The position numbers and the translations under genes are program-made. This document shows, piece after piece, positions 34,558 through 45,115 of a DNA stretch of 64,000 bases. The stretch lies in NCBI GenBank assembly GCA_033725935.1, contig MU867064.1, positions 558,001 to 622,000 on the forward strand, written 5' to 3'. The stretch is from Cladorrhinum sp. PSN259 (taxonomy: Eukaryota > Ascomycota > Sordariomycetes > Sordariales > Podosporaceae). Each line of letters starts with the position of its first letter. The first letter of the stretch is position 1. Below the pieces are notes generated by a model that saw only the letters and a program-made list of their open reading frames with translations, made no database searches and was not told the origin of the DNA.

Positions 34558-35325
34558 TTTTGACCTGGGTATAATTTGAAGAGGAAAAGAAGAAATCAAA
34601 AAAAAAGTAACAGTCGGCGAGGATGTCTGTTACGACTTGAGGGTAGGCAATTCGTCGTTAAAATTCGTAATGGTGGTGGGGGAGCCCAAAAATTATTTTC
34701 CCAGGCCAAAAAATTTGGGCCAAACAGCGGGGAGCAGGGATTTGTGGTTCACGACAGCCCCACAATATAAAGTACCAGTAACTCTTAATCAAGGAGATAA
34801 CTGCGCAAGATTCAAGAGCATAAGAAACTGGTACTAGAATTCCTGTTTATTCTAAACCGTGATGGCGGAATAAAAGTCTAATTCTTGGTTTATAGGGCAA
34901 ATATTTATGAATTCCTTCAGAGGTAACTTACTTGTTATGGTTTGTTGGGTACCAGTGACTTGAAAATCGAGACCATACATACTGGTGCTTCTACCTTATA
35001 TCCAGCAGTCCTACGGATTATATTCGCGACATAAATCTATGAAATGCGACTTTTGAACAGAAACACTTGCACTTGGACTTGATTTTTATGAATTCTGGTC
35101 AAATTTTCTGATGTCTTTGCACTTCCCTTCCCTTTCCATCCCTACCAAAGATCGCAAATTGATAAGACTAGATAATAACTAGCCCCACCAAGGCTGCTCC
35201 GTCGATCAATCAATCGCAACCTTGAACAAGGCTGAGTTGAACAAAACAAAAATTCCCCAAATCAACGATCGCAACCACCACCTACCTGAAACCTATTTCA
35301 CAACCACACCACGCACCTTTCAAAG
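34558..35325. promoter_or_regulatory. Divergent promoter, SSZ1 (-) / RRP40 (+)
   Basis: 768 bp between the two start codons. Near the SSZ1 side lie two A/T-cored, G/C-flanked elements: GCCCAAAAATTATTTTCCC (34684-34702) and the near-palindrome GGCCAAAAAATTTGGGCC (34704-34721). The cores resemble the A-run/T-run rRNA-processing element known from yeast promoters of ribosome-biogenesis genes. That they act as such is inference. The RRP40 side is rich in CAACC/ACAAAA. Confidence 0.45.
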
Positions 35326-36142
35326 ATGACGACGACAACCTCCGATCGCCCAATACTCCTCCCTGGCGACTCAATCGACCCCTCACAAATTCCAACACAA
35401 AAGAATAAACCCCTCCGTCTCGGTCCAGGCCTTCGTCATGTCCCTCCAAGCGCAATCCTGCCGACAGTCGCAGGTCAACTCATTACCCTCCCACACAAGT
35501 CCTCCATGTGGGTAGAATACAACTCTAGTCGCGTACGTACCTTTCTTTCCCCCTTGCTTCCCATCCCCCTGCTGAAATTCCACCTTTTTTGTATAGTACA
35601 CACCCACCCCTTCGGACCTAATAATAGGCACCATCCACCGCTCCGGCCCAGACTTCTACTACGCCTCCCTCTCCCCATACACAACCCACGCTACCCTCCC
35701 TCACCTCTCCTTTGAAGGCGCCACAAAGAAAACCCGTCCTCAGCTTCAACCTGGCTCACTAGTCTACGCGCGCGTAACGCTGGCAAACAAACACATGGAT
35801 CCCGAGCTGGAATGCGTTTCCACCAGTACAGGCAAAGCAGACGGATTAGGCCCCCTAATAGGCGGGATGGTATTTGATGTGTCCTTAGGCTTCGCTCGAC
35901 GACTTCTAATGGCAAAGAGCAAGGAAGAAGGTAAAATAGAGATACTCGAATTGCTCGGCAGCGACGAAGGAAAGCTCAGTTTCGAAACAGCGGTAGGCAG
36001 GAACGGCAAAGTCTGGGTTGGAAGTGAGGACACAAAAACTGTTGTGGTTGTGGGAAGGGCGCTCAAGGAGACTGATGAGAAGAAATTGAGCGTTGAGGCG
36101 CAGAGGAAGTTGGTGAGGAAGTTGATCAGGGAGATGAGATGA
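35326..36142 (+). CDS. RRP40: Rrp40, RNA exosome cap subunit (EXOSC3)
   Basis: S1/KH cap protein of the nuclear and cytoplasmic 3'-5' RNA exosome. Exons 35326-35532 and 35597-36142 join in phase 0 across a 64-bp gtacgt...tatag intron, giving 250 residues (yeast has 240). The N-terminal domain includes LLPGDSID, RLGPGLRH and MWVEYNSSR. After the join the family motif YTPTPSDLIIGTI appears, followed by the S1 domain (FYYASLSPYTTHATLPHLSFEGATKK, then LVYARVTLANKHMDPELECVS). The C-terminal KH-like part has the Rrp40 hallmark GLGPLIGGMVFDVSLGFARRLL and GRNGKVWVGS. No residue is obviously missing. It is divergent from SSZ1 and convergent with the zinc-finger gene. Confidence 0.95.
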
Positions 36143-36917
36143 GAAAAAGGAATTGATGGATATGGAAGTTGTGTGTCTTGCTGCTGGTAAGGTTTAACTC
36201 CAAACAGGATGGGCTCAGAGGCATGGTACCAATAGGTAATGCGGGAACTGGGTTGGCCGCGATCAAGCCGGCCTCACCACAGCCAGTTCACGGTAATTCC
36301 AGGTTACTCGAATCTCCCAGGATGACAAGTGAATTACATCAGTGTATCAGGGAGTTCGGCTCCAAATTCAGGTCACCAACATAACTGAAAACCAAAGGAT
36401 GTCATATCGAAACATTAGCCAGAAATGGGTGTGTCTGGATTGCAGAGGTCACGGGACTGTTTCCATGCCTTTGAGTTAGAAAAAGTACAAGCATGCCCAG
36501 CTAAAAACGACATGTTAAGATAGAGCACCCCCTGAAAATGCACAGGTATATCAATAAAAAAAAAGTCCGCTCAATGCTATGCAAGAGCACAAAACCCAAA
36601 GTCAAAATCCTTCCCGTTTTTGTGGCACATGGTCGACTGGTTTGGCCGCCAAGAGAAACCAGCCCTCAAACACCCAAGAGAAATGATCCTAAAAAATCAA
36701 AACGCCCAGCTGCGCTTATACACCTCCATCCTTTCTTTGGGTATAATGAACGGTATTGGGGCATTTCCAATAAACCCCCGCTGATCAAAAAATCGTCAAA
36801 TAAATAGCAAATGCTTTCCACCTTTGAGAAATCCGGTTCAACTGATGGCGAAATAAGAAAGAAATATCAACACCTCTCCCGTCCTTCGTTGCAGCACCCG
36901 TCATGTCAGTCATCGAT
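36143..36917. other. Convergent 3' intergenic, 0.78 kb
   Basis: 3' flanks of RRP40 (+) and the C2H2 gene (-). A-rich patches; no gene recognised. Confidence 0.5.
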
Positions 36918-39153
36918 TCATACCCCAGTCATCATAATCTCCCCTGACGCATCTGGCTCGGCATCTGACTGAACTGTAATCCGGTGCTTGTTGATCATGT
37001 GTCTCTTCCAATTGTCTTTTCGCGGGAAAGACTTGCCACCTTGTCGAGAGTATGGGCACTCAGGTTGCGTGCAGTAGAACTTGCGAGTCTTGTTATGCTT
37101 GTCGTTGATATGACGATCCAAATGTGTCTTGGTTCCGAACTTGTTGGAGCATCCTGGGTGTGGGCAAACATGGGGGCGATCATGGTATCGTTTGTGGTGG
37201 CTGAGAAAGGTTAGCCAGGCGTTCGGCAGGAATAAACATGATCAAAACTTACTTGAGCTTGTGGATCTGATCAAACACCCTTCCGCACTGTTCGCAGCTG
37301 AAGACCTTCCCTACTCCCGGTGATTGCCCCCCTGGTGATGGAGCAGACGATGGGGCAGGAGATACTCCCAGATGGACGGTGCTTAGCCCATTGAAATCAG
37401 AAGGAGGAGACGGGGATGCGGTATAAGGGGTGAGTCCGGTCTCAGGAGTGCCCTGTGCTGAGAGATCGGTGGGAGGTGGCGTTGTGTATTCAGGGCTGAG
37501 TTGTTGTTGTTGATGTTGTGGCTGCTGTAGGTGTTGTTGTTCCATCTGCAGTTGCATTTGGATATGCGCGTTGGCGTCGTAGGTATACTCGGATGGCTCT
37601 CCGTAATACTGAATAGTTCCGATTTCTGGAGTAACCTGTTCCGGCAGTTGATATGGCGATTGGTATGGTGACTGATACGGTGATGGGTAGTCTGATGAAT
37701 CGGGGGATAGGCCAGGATTGCTGAGATAGTCGACTTCGTCGGTCGAATTCACGACTGGAAGGGGGAAGAGATGCTGGGTAGATGGCGGTGGCGTAGCTTG
37801 AATATACTGTAACTCGGTTGTAGGTGGTGAGTTTTGGATACGATCGAGCTCCTGCTTCGTCATCCATGATGCCTCAACGGCGTTTGTAGGACCCATCATC
37901 ATCATTGGATTACCGCTCGGCCCGGCGGTATGCTGCAAAGGCGGACTGGGTATATCAGACACAATTGTAGGAGGCGGTAGGCTGTCAACACGTTGTAGCG
38001 GCCCGGGAACTCTATTCCTAAGGCTGGAACTTCTAACGGGATCCTTGGGGGTAACGGTCTTGTCACTGTCAGGCGATAAGGCGTCAAGTTCCTCCCTTGT
38101 CATATAAGACGGAACCCCGGAGCTCGTAAATGGCAGTTGTCCAACTGGCGAAACTGGGCTTAGCGGCGCTGAGAATGCAGCATTGGCTGGTGGGACAATA
38201 CTGAGGTTGGCCGGGCTGCTGAAAGTGTTTTGCGAGTTGTAGGTGCTGTCAAGTCCCAGGGTAGGGTCGTTAAAATAATCCCAGGCAAGGCCCGGCGCGT
38301 TGGGGTTAACTTCAAGAGGGGGTTGCTCCGAGAACACTGGTTGGGGGGGTAGATCGAATGGGTGCAGAGTTGGTGAGCGCGTGGTTCCTTCGACGCTGCC
38401 CAAGTTGGAACGCTTGCTGTCCTTGCGACCAGGGCCGGTTGAACCTCTTTTAATGAAGAAGTTCTTGATGGACCCTGCAAGAGTCGACCGGCGTGAGTCG
38501 GGATTGGTGACGAAGGACTCGGGCTCTTCAACTATTCCAGTAAAAGTGATTTCTGTGAGCTGGCGACTTGGTGGTCCATATGACTCAGTAAGGCTCAATT
38601 CACGATTGCTGTCCTTGCCAACGGTGCCTTTCGAAGATCGATGGGGACCGGCGGCCGCTCTGGAAGCTGCCTGGCCGTCACCGTGGGCCTGGCTGGTTGG
38701 AGAATCAGGCCCGGGTACCGGGGAATGTGGAGGCGAGACGGGTGACGGAAGGCCCTGACCAGCAGTAGTGATGCCTTGCGGGAGGGTCTGTGGTTGTGTC
38801 TGTGAGTGTGGGTGATGACCGTTGGGGACGATGGTGTTGGTGCCGGGATGTGGTGGTTGATGATTGTCCCCATCACCGGGCACAAGGTTTTCTTTTGAGT
38901 ACTTCTTGGTTGAGTCGTCGTCTGGATCTTGATGTTGAGGGAAGAGGGGGCCTCCGGGACTCTGCCCCATCTCTGCCAGGGTAGGGTCATCATTGTTGTT
39001 GAGTCTCTTCCGTCTTGCACGCACGATGAAGGGCAAGACGCATAGGATGATGAGGACTCCAATGACGGACCCGACCACAGCCCCTGCTATAGCACCCGGA
39101 GCTAGTGAGCTCGACCTTGCGACGAGCGCCGACCGAGGCTCAACAATCGCCAT
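36918..39153 (-). CDS. Membrane-anchored protein with three C-terminal C2H2 zinc fingers
   Basis: Minus-strand exons 39153-37253 and 37200-36918, joined by a 52-bp gtaagt...tcag intron in phase 2, give 727 residues. The first ATG in the frame is at 39153. Residues 1-18 are short and mildly basic. Residues 20-44 are one strong transmembrane helix (GAIAGAVVGSVIGVLIILCVLPFIV) followed at once by RARRKR, so the bulk should be cytosolic. Residues 60-600 are Pro/Ser/Gln-rich disorder with three similar short motifs (SYMTREELDAL, SWMTKQELDRI, and a DYLSN variant), SPYQ repeats and a Gln-rich stretch. Residues about 618-710 hold three C2H2 fingers. Finger 1 is C620-x2-C623-x12-H636-x3-H640 and is completed by the splice. 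Fingers 2 and 3 are CPHPGC...H...H and CTQPEC...H...H. Inference: a latent transcription factor held at a membrane. The family name is unknown to me. Confidence 0.82.
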
Positions 39154-41589
39154 GACGGCAGAATAAACTCTCTCAAAATCCGGGAAGCTGAGATGCCGAA
39201 CAACTATGATGGAAGGTGATGATGTCGGTGGGTAATTGAATTGAATCGGGGTCTGCAAGGTCTGGCGGTTGTGAGCTGTGTCCAGCCACGATTGAGCTGC
39301 GGGCGCCGATTTGTGCACCACGCTGGTGTGAGGCTGTGCTGCTATCCGCGTGCTATGTGTGTGCTGCGAGTATGTGCTGTGCTGTGCTGGTGCTGCTTGG
39401 TGCTTCTTTACTCTCGGAGCGACCGAGAATACAACGTTTTCTCAAATAAGCCACCTCCAGCAGTTGAGTTGCTATATCACGGAGTCGCGCGTTGGTGATG
39501 GTGATGGTGATGCATCCATATTTCAGTCTCTGGCGAGCAAGTGAAAGGGAGGTGTTATGGGTGAGAATGGAAGACCGGAAATCAGGTCGGGTCAACTGTG
39601 GAAATGCCCAGCAGGTCTTTCCAGAAGGTTGGGGCCCTCAAATTACCGTTCAGCCTCACCGGCAGCGAGTTTCTTTAGCGAAGGAGGCCTAGGCCCCATC
39701 TGGACTTGGTACATCCAGAGAAAGGGATTGTTGAAATGTGAGCGTTGGCAAAAAGACACAAGGGTTCTGAGTGGACCGAATTGGTCGCCTCTGCAAGAAC
39801 CTGGCAATTCCGCTCTTGGAACCCTCCACTCCGAGTCCCTCCCCCGCCTCCATCTGCACCTTCTGTGCTTCTCTCTGCACGCTCGGCACCTCCACCTCCA
39901 CCTCCAATATTTGTTCTTTTCTTCCATTTTGCTTCACCTCGACGGGATCCATCGGCCCCCGGCCCTGTCCGGGTGTTGAATGAACCCACTCACCGTTCAC
40001 CAACCATTCTGCAATTCATTCATTAATCAACAAGTGAAATTACGCCCCCAAGCTTACTGCGTCCTTGGTCGTATGTAACAAGCAGAAGATGTGATACTCA
40101 TGTAGGTCCAGCCAGTCCATTCAATGCCTTTCGTCCAGTCTCTCCATATAGTCTGCTCGATTCACGATGAAAACCCCCATCCTCCCCAAAGAAAATCAAT
40201 CGTCAGCGGTCGACAGACACCCCTGGCCATCGACACCTCACCTCCTTCCTTGCCGCCACCACCATCCGTCAGCCAATCCTAGACACGAGATGGTCAAGGG
40301 TTTTTCTATGGCTTGTGGCGCCTTCCGTTAGACAAAACAGCCACGAGAACGCAAGTCGGTTTTACGAGGTGTGTCGTGCGCCTCGCGTATCAGCAGGATG
40401 ACCGGCATGTGGAATAATGGGACGTTCAATGTTATACCGCAATTTATCTGTGTTCACCCATGATCATGTTTGTCTAGCAGGCGGCAGGTCGGATGGTCCC
40501 GAGAGTCTGGATAGAAGCGCCAACATAAAACATGCCCGGGCGTTAACTGTTTTCAACTTCACGAAAGCTTGGCCTGATATCGCCCTCACAGTACACACAC
40601 AATCTTGGACCAAAGGATGAGCACCTCCCGAAACCGGGCTGGCCTGCGCCCTTTTTGTGGTACCGCTCAGGACGTCCGTGAGCTGACACCTTAGGGGAAC
40701 AGATGATGATGTTTGACTAGGGCGCATGTTTGTAACCCCGCTGGTCCATAAACTTCAGCCCTCATGCGGGGAAGCCTTGAGATACGGCAAGTGTAGATAA
40801 GTGTGGCGATTCTGAACGGAACCAACGGCATCTCTATCAGACATTTTGGACAACCCGACAGCATTCTGCGGCCCGCAGACCGGACGGACCTCTTGCGTTT
40901 GCCTGTCGTGTTTAAGGCTCGCAATTGAAGAACTTGTGACATTGTTACAGATCACAAACGAAGGAATCGTAGGATGTCTTAGTGTCCAAACATGGCCCAT
41001 TCTATGTGTCTGGGAGACGAGGATCCTCGTCGAGGACAAGAGCTTGGTTCGGGTTTCGGGACTTGGAATAACCCCGACCAACACCAACACTCTTCATCAT
41101 CCAATTGCACGCAGCACTATACATGTATACACCGCAGAAAGCCATGGTGAGATAATGACGAATTCCATCATAACAATGGTGAAGCAGGCGGCAGAGAACA
41201 AGACTGGACAGCTACCAAGAGTTCAGCTATATGCATCCATACGAAACTCTAACAAAGCGTGTTTGACGGGTTCAGCATCCAATTGCGGGACGTCTGACCA
41301 ATCAATCTCGATGGGTGAAGTGATGACGCCGTTGGAGGGGTGTGTGATGTCCGCGCGTCCCGCACCACCCAAGCTTGGCTAATAACTTGGAGGATGTCTG
41401 CCTCTCATGAATGCTCTCTCCATCTTGAAACTTAGAGCTTGATGATAGTTCTCGTCTAATGGGAATTCATCAGCCATCAGCCAGTGCTTGGTTTCTTGTC
41501 TAGACGTCTTTATCTCACTTCCAAGCTACATCGAGACTCACTCCACCTGAGTGTGTAAGTCGAGGAAGTCCGTGCCGCATACCTTCACC
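39154..41589. promoter_or_regulatory. Divergent promoter region, zinc-finger gene (-) / fasciclin gene (+), 2.4 kb
   Basis: No gene recognised. CT-rich or CA-rich runs lie near 39830-39920, and GGTGAT repeats near 39490-39515. Frames are short. The length is generous for a shared promoter, which fits the idea of regulated genes on one or both sides. Confidence 0.45.
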
Positions 41590-42954
41590 ATGAAGCCCAC
41601 CCTTCTTTTCGCGGCCACGGCTGCAGCCCTTTTTACTGGAAATCATGGCCAATCTTACCAGGTCTCTCTTGTCGATGAGCATAAGCAGATTGCCCAATCT
41701 GCGGTTCAAGAGTGGTGGGATGCCGTTCCTTACCCATCTACTTTCTTCTCGTCAGTAGAGAAACGGGTTACCGAGACGATCCAGCGCGCCATCAACGACG
41801 CCATCGATCTAGATGACGCTGACAACAGCGACGGTGATGATGACCACCCTCACCATCCTCCCCACCGCCGACCTCCCGGCCGTGGCCATCGTCATCACGG
41901 TGATAAGACCAAGACTATTTACGAATTGATCAAGGAATCTAAGTACACCACCAAGTTCGCCAAGCTGGTCGAAGAGCACGACGAGATCAAGTCACTTCTA
42001 CACGACACAGAAGCCAACCACACTCTCTTCGTTCCGACTGATAAAGCCTTTGACCGTATCCCTCACCACCCCAAGGATCCTCCCTCAAAAGAATTCATCC
42101 TTGCACTGCTTAAATATCACGCTCTTCCCGGGCTGTATCCCGTCCCACGCATTCTCCATTCACACACTCTCCCAACAGAGCTCTCTCTCGAGACCCTGGG
42201 AGACCACCCACAACGCCTCCGCGTCAACTTGGGTTTTCTCTTCACCATCCGCCTTAACCTGTACAGTAAAGTCGTGGCGGGCAATATTGAAGCCAAGAAC
42301 GGCGTCATCCACGCTGTTGATGGCATCTTGGTCCCGCCGCCGACCCAGGCAAAGATCATTTCACTTCTTCCTGGAACTTTCAGCACCTTCTCTCTGGGAC
42401 TGGAAAAGACTGGGTTGGGTAAGGAGCTCGAAAAGGATGAGAAGAAATCAGGCGGTACATTGTTCGCTCCTTCCAACAGAGCTTTCCAGCGTCTCGGACC
42501 TAGGGCGAACGCCTTTCTGTTTTCTGAGCGTGGCAGGAAATACCTGAAGGCTTTGTTGAAGTACCATGTTGTTCTCGGTGAGACTTTGTACTCCGATGCG
42601 TTCTACAAGGCCAAGAAGGGAGATGACGAGGAGGGTAAGAATGATGGTGGGCAGGGATACTGGCATGTTGACTTGCCGTCGCTTTTGGATGACAAGGCCA
42701 TTGCCGTTGATGTTAAGAGGTGGAAGGGTTTTGTCAGTATTACGCTGAATGGCTTCACCAGAGTCGTGTTCCAGGATGGGTTGGCTAGTGATGGGACTGT
42801 CCAGGTCGTGGATAAGGTATTGATTCCGCCGCATAAGCACCATAGCGGCCCTCCCGCCCAGGAGGAGGATTGGGTTGATGTCAGCGAGGAGGAGGTGATT
42901 GGGCGGCTGCAGCCATATTTGGAGGAGGAAAAGAAGGAGATGCATGATCTGTAG
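41590..42954 (+). CDS. Secreted protein with two fasciclin (FAS1) domains
   Basis: Single exon, ATG at 41590 (caccATGAAG), 454 residues. Signal peptide MKPTLLFAATAAALFTGNHG, with cleavage near residue 20. Residues 20-110 are a spacer ending in an acidic-then-His-rich block (DDADNSDGDDDHPHHPPHRRPPGRGHRHHGD). FAS1 domain 1, residues about 113-258: TIYELIKESKYTTKFAKLVEE, then NHTLFVPTDKAFDRIP, LLKYHALPG and NGVIHAVDGILVPP. FAS1 domain 2, residues about 265-425: GGTLFAPSNRAFQRLG, LLKYHVVLGE and GTVQVVDKVLIPP. The tail is acidic, with no GPI signal or membrane helix. FAS1 domains mediate adhesion in the cell wall or matrix. The His cluster could bind metal ions, which is inference only. The 3' end lies about 200 bp from the convergent Rad51-like gene. 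Confidence 0.92.
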   Translation: MKPTLLFAATAAALFTGNHGQSYQVSLVDEHKQIAQSAVQEWWDAVPYPSTFFSSVEKRVTETIQRAINDAIDLDDADNSDGDDDHPHHPPHRRPPGRGHRHHGDKTKTIYELIKESKYTTKFAKLVEEHDEIKSLLHDTEANHTLFVPTDKAFDRIPHHPKDPPSKEFILALLKYHALPGLYPVPRILHSHTLPTELSLETLGDHPQRLRVNLGFLFTIRLNLYSKVVAGNIEAKNGVIHAVDGILVPPPTQAKIISLLPGTFSTFSLGLEKTGLGKELEKDEKKSGGTLFAPSNRAFQRLGPRANAFLFSERGRKYLKALLKYHVVLGETLYSDAFYKAKKGDDEEGKNDGGQGYWHVDLPSLLDDKAIAVDVKRWKGFVSITLNGFTRVVFQDGLASDGTVQVVDKVLIPPHKHHSGPPAQEEDWVDVSEEEVIGRLQPYLEEEKKEMHDL

Positions 42955-43151
42955 GTCGGTTTTTGGTGGAATAGGACCAAGTATACGAGGAGTTCGGCTT
43001 GGTGGTCAATTTGGAACCATTCTCCTCTCTAAACGTGTATCTATCAGGATACTGGTATGAATATAACAAAATATTCCATGGCTTTACGAGAAATACATGT
43101 AGCCTCAAAAATATATACAGAAAGAATTTGCTTTGTGCTCAATATTACCTC

Positions 43152-44251
43152 TTATACCACAGTGCCCTCTTCAACCTCCACTACCGCCCACCTCCCCTCT
43201 CTATCCCTCCTCTCCATTCTCTCCAAATCATATATCCCAACTTGATCCAACAAAACCTCCAGCACCCAAACCCAATCTTCTTTTCCCCATCCACTCCTTT
43301 CCCTAGTACCAACTTGCTTCACAGGAACCTTACTCCCCATCAAATTCAAATCAACCAACCTGCCGAAAACCTGTCCATAAGCCGGCCTCTTATTAATATT
43401 CCTCCCCCCTTGCCCACCAGCGAAAATAGACCTCAACCATGCATCTGTCCCTCTCCCCCTCTCCTCATCACCTTCCATTAACCAACCTTTTGGCTCGTCC
43501 CCTCTGTTTATAATCGTGGAACTAACAGAGTTAAGCAGCATCACCACTTTTTCCCCTTCCTGCCGCTTTACCACTCTCGTACTGCCGATACCGCTCGCTA
43601 AACCTCTCAATCGCTCACCCAACTGACCAACCCTCTCGTGTACCTCCTGTCTTTCCTTGCCCGTCGCATTCCCGAACAATGTGTTGAGCAGGATAGGCAT
43701 GTTAGTTATAACTACGATGCTAATATCGTCATCTCCTGCGTCTGCACGTGGCGTTTGTGCTTGCGTCTCAACCTCGGTCAACACCTCCTCTAGTCCCGTG
43801 ATATCAAACACCCTAGACACCTGCACACGCCTCAGACACTCTTTTACTCTTTCCGGCTGGACGGATGAGCCGGGAGTGGAGGAAAGAGTGTTGATGATTG
43901 TTTTGCGGAGGGTTGGCAAGAGGGATTGAATTGGCTGGGCTGTGATTAATAGTGCCTTCTCACTGTTGGTTGATACGATCAAGTTGGATATAGTTTGGAG
44001 TGATATCTTGTGTACGTTTGTTAGTGTGGGTCACAGTTATGCATGTGACAAAGGTTGGAGGGGGTGGGATGAGGCGCTACCAAAAGTCCGAGGTCTTCAT
44101 CTTCTGTGCTTAGACCTATTACGCTTCCCCTTTGAATGCCACCTCCGAGGGTGTATTCGTCTAGTTGGGGAGAACCGGTTTTGAGGGGTTGTGGTCGGGC
44201 GATGGGATTGGAAGGGAGGAGGGAGAGGGCTGTTGACGGTTGGAGCGCCAT
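43152..44251 (-). CDS. RecA/Rad51-paralogue-like protein lacking a P-loop
   Basis: Minus-strand exons 44251-44081 and 44006-43152, joined in phase 0 across a 74-bp gtagcg...caag intron, give 341 residues. The start PLKTGSPQLDEYTLGGGIQRGSVIGL matches the Rad51/RadA entry to the ATPase core (TGxxxLDxxLGGGIxxGSxxE). The following segment reads STEDEDLGLL where a Walker A G-x4-GK[ST] should be, so ATP binding is probably lost. Later strands are recognisable: ISIVVITNMPILLNTLF at the Walker B position (no conserved Asp at the end of the strand), VVMLLNSVSSTI (Rad51 VVITNQV-like) and AYGQVFGRLVDLNLMGSK (LGNTWAHxxDxR-like). Candidate relatives are fungal Rad51 paralogues and Shu-complex subunits (Psy3/Csm2, Rdl1/Rlp1) acting in homologous recombination. 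Assignment to one of them is not possible by eye. Residues at the C-terminus are charged. Confidence 0.65.
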
Positions 44252-44656
44252 GTCTCGTGCTGATGAGATGGGAGATACGAGACAGTGCCATCGATTGTAG
44301 GAATTACTCCGTCGTAACTAGTAGTTCATGAGAGTTTATTGATTTAAAAGCTTAGAGCTGATTAGGAGAGTTTAAGTTTGCTGATGTTTACGCAATGCCA
44401 AGTAAAGTTTTAAGTTCAATCATGATTTGCAGTGCACGAGATGTGCTGGGCAATACCTCGGATTCTCAACACCGACATCCAAAGTCATCCGGAACCTCTA
44501 CGAAATGTCATCAACGGACACATGAGAGATGATTCATATTGAGAATATCTCTGCACTCGGAAAATTAATGTTTACTGTGAAAATGCACAAAAACATTATC
44601 AACATTGTATTAATTATCTGACCTCACCCTGACCCAGACATTAAGCGGGTCATCAC

Positions 44657-45115
44657 TCACCGAACACACCTCACTTCTTTTACCAGGTACCAGAGAATTT
44701 CACAATCGTTCAACACCAAAAGCTCAAGCGTGAATATGTTTCCTTTTTGCTCTTCTTCAAATATCCCCGGAATCAAGTCCCGGACGATCCCCGTTTCCAC
44801 AAACGGTCGTAAACCATGTCGAGGGTCCACAACATGCTTCACCGGATCATCCATCAACGTTTCAAACCCCTGGGCAAAACGGCGCCATTTCGTGTAGAAT
44901 TTGTAGATACCCTCAGCTCCGTATCCACCCCTCGACCCCTTCCCCTGAACATCAACAGGAAGAGACAAAAATGGGAGGGACAGCTTCTTTGCAAGTCATT
45001 CACCGTGCGCACGGAACCAGCAAGACGCTCACCGTCCAAATTGTTCAATTTTGAAATCGACACCCTGCCTATGATAAACCATCACCAAGGATAAGCAAAG
45101 TAAACCCAATAACAT
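44657..45115 (-). CDS. Possible small gene, function unknown
   Basis: A tentative two-exon model on the minus strand, 45115-45033 and 44930-44657, joins in phase 2 and gives 118 residues. The start MLLGLLCLSLVMVYHRQG resembles a signal peptide or membrane anchor. The second exon (YKFYTKWRRFAQGFETLMDD..., LVLNDCEILWYLVKEVR) has protein-like composition. Against it: the acceptor is GAG, not the usual YAG, the gene is short, and I know no family. It could equally be a fragment or chance. The flanking intervals 44252-44656 and 45116-45768 show nothing. Confidence 0.25.

Noticed and set aside
39154..39321. Upstream in-frame extension of the zinc-finger protein
   Set aside because: The extension has no ATG; it would have to start with GTG. 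The first ATG, at 39153, directly precedes the membrane helix.
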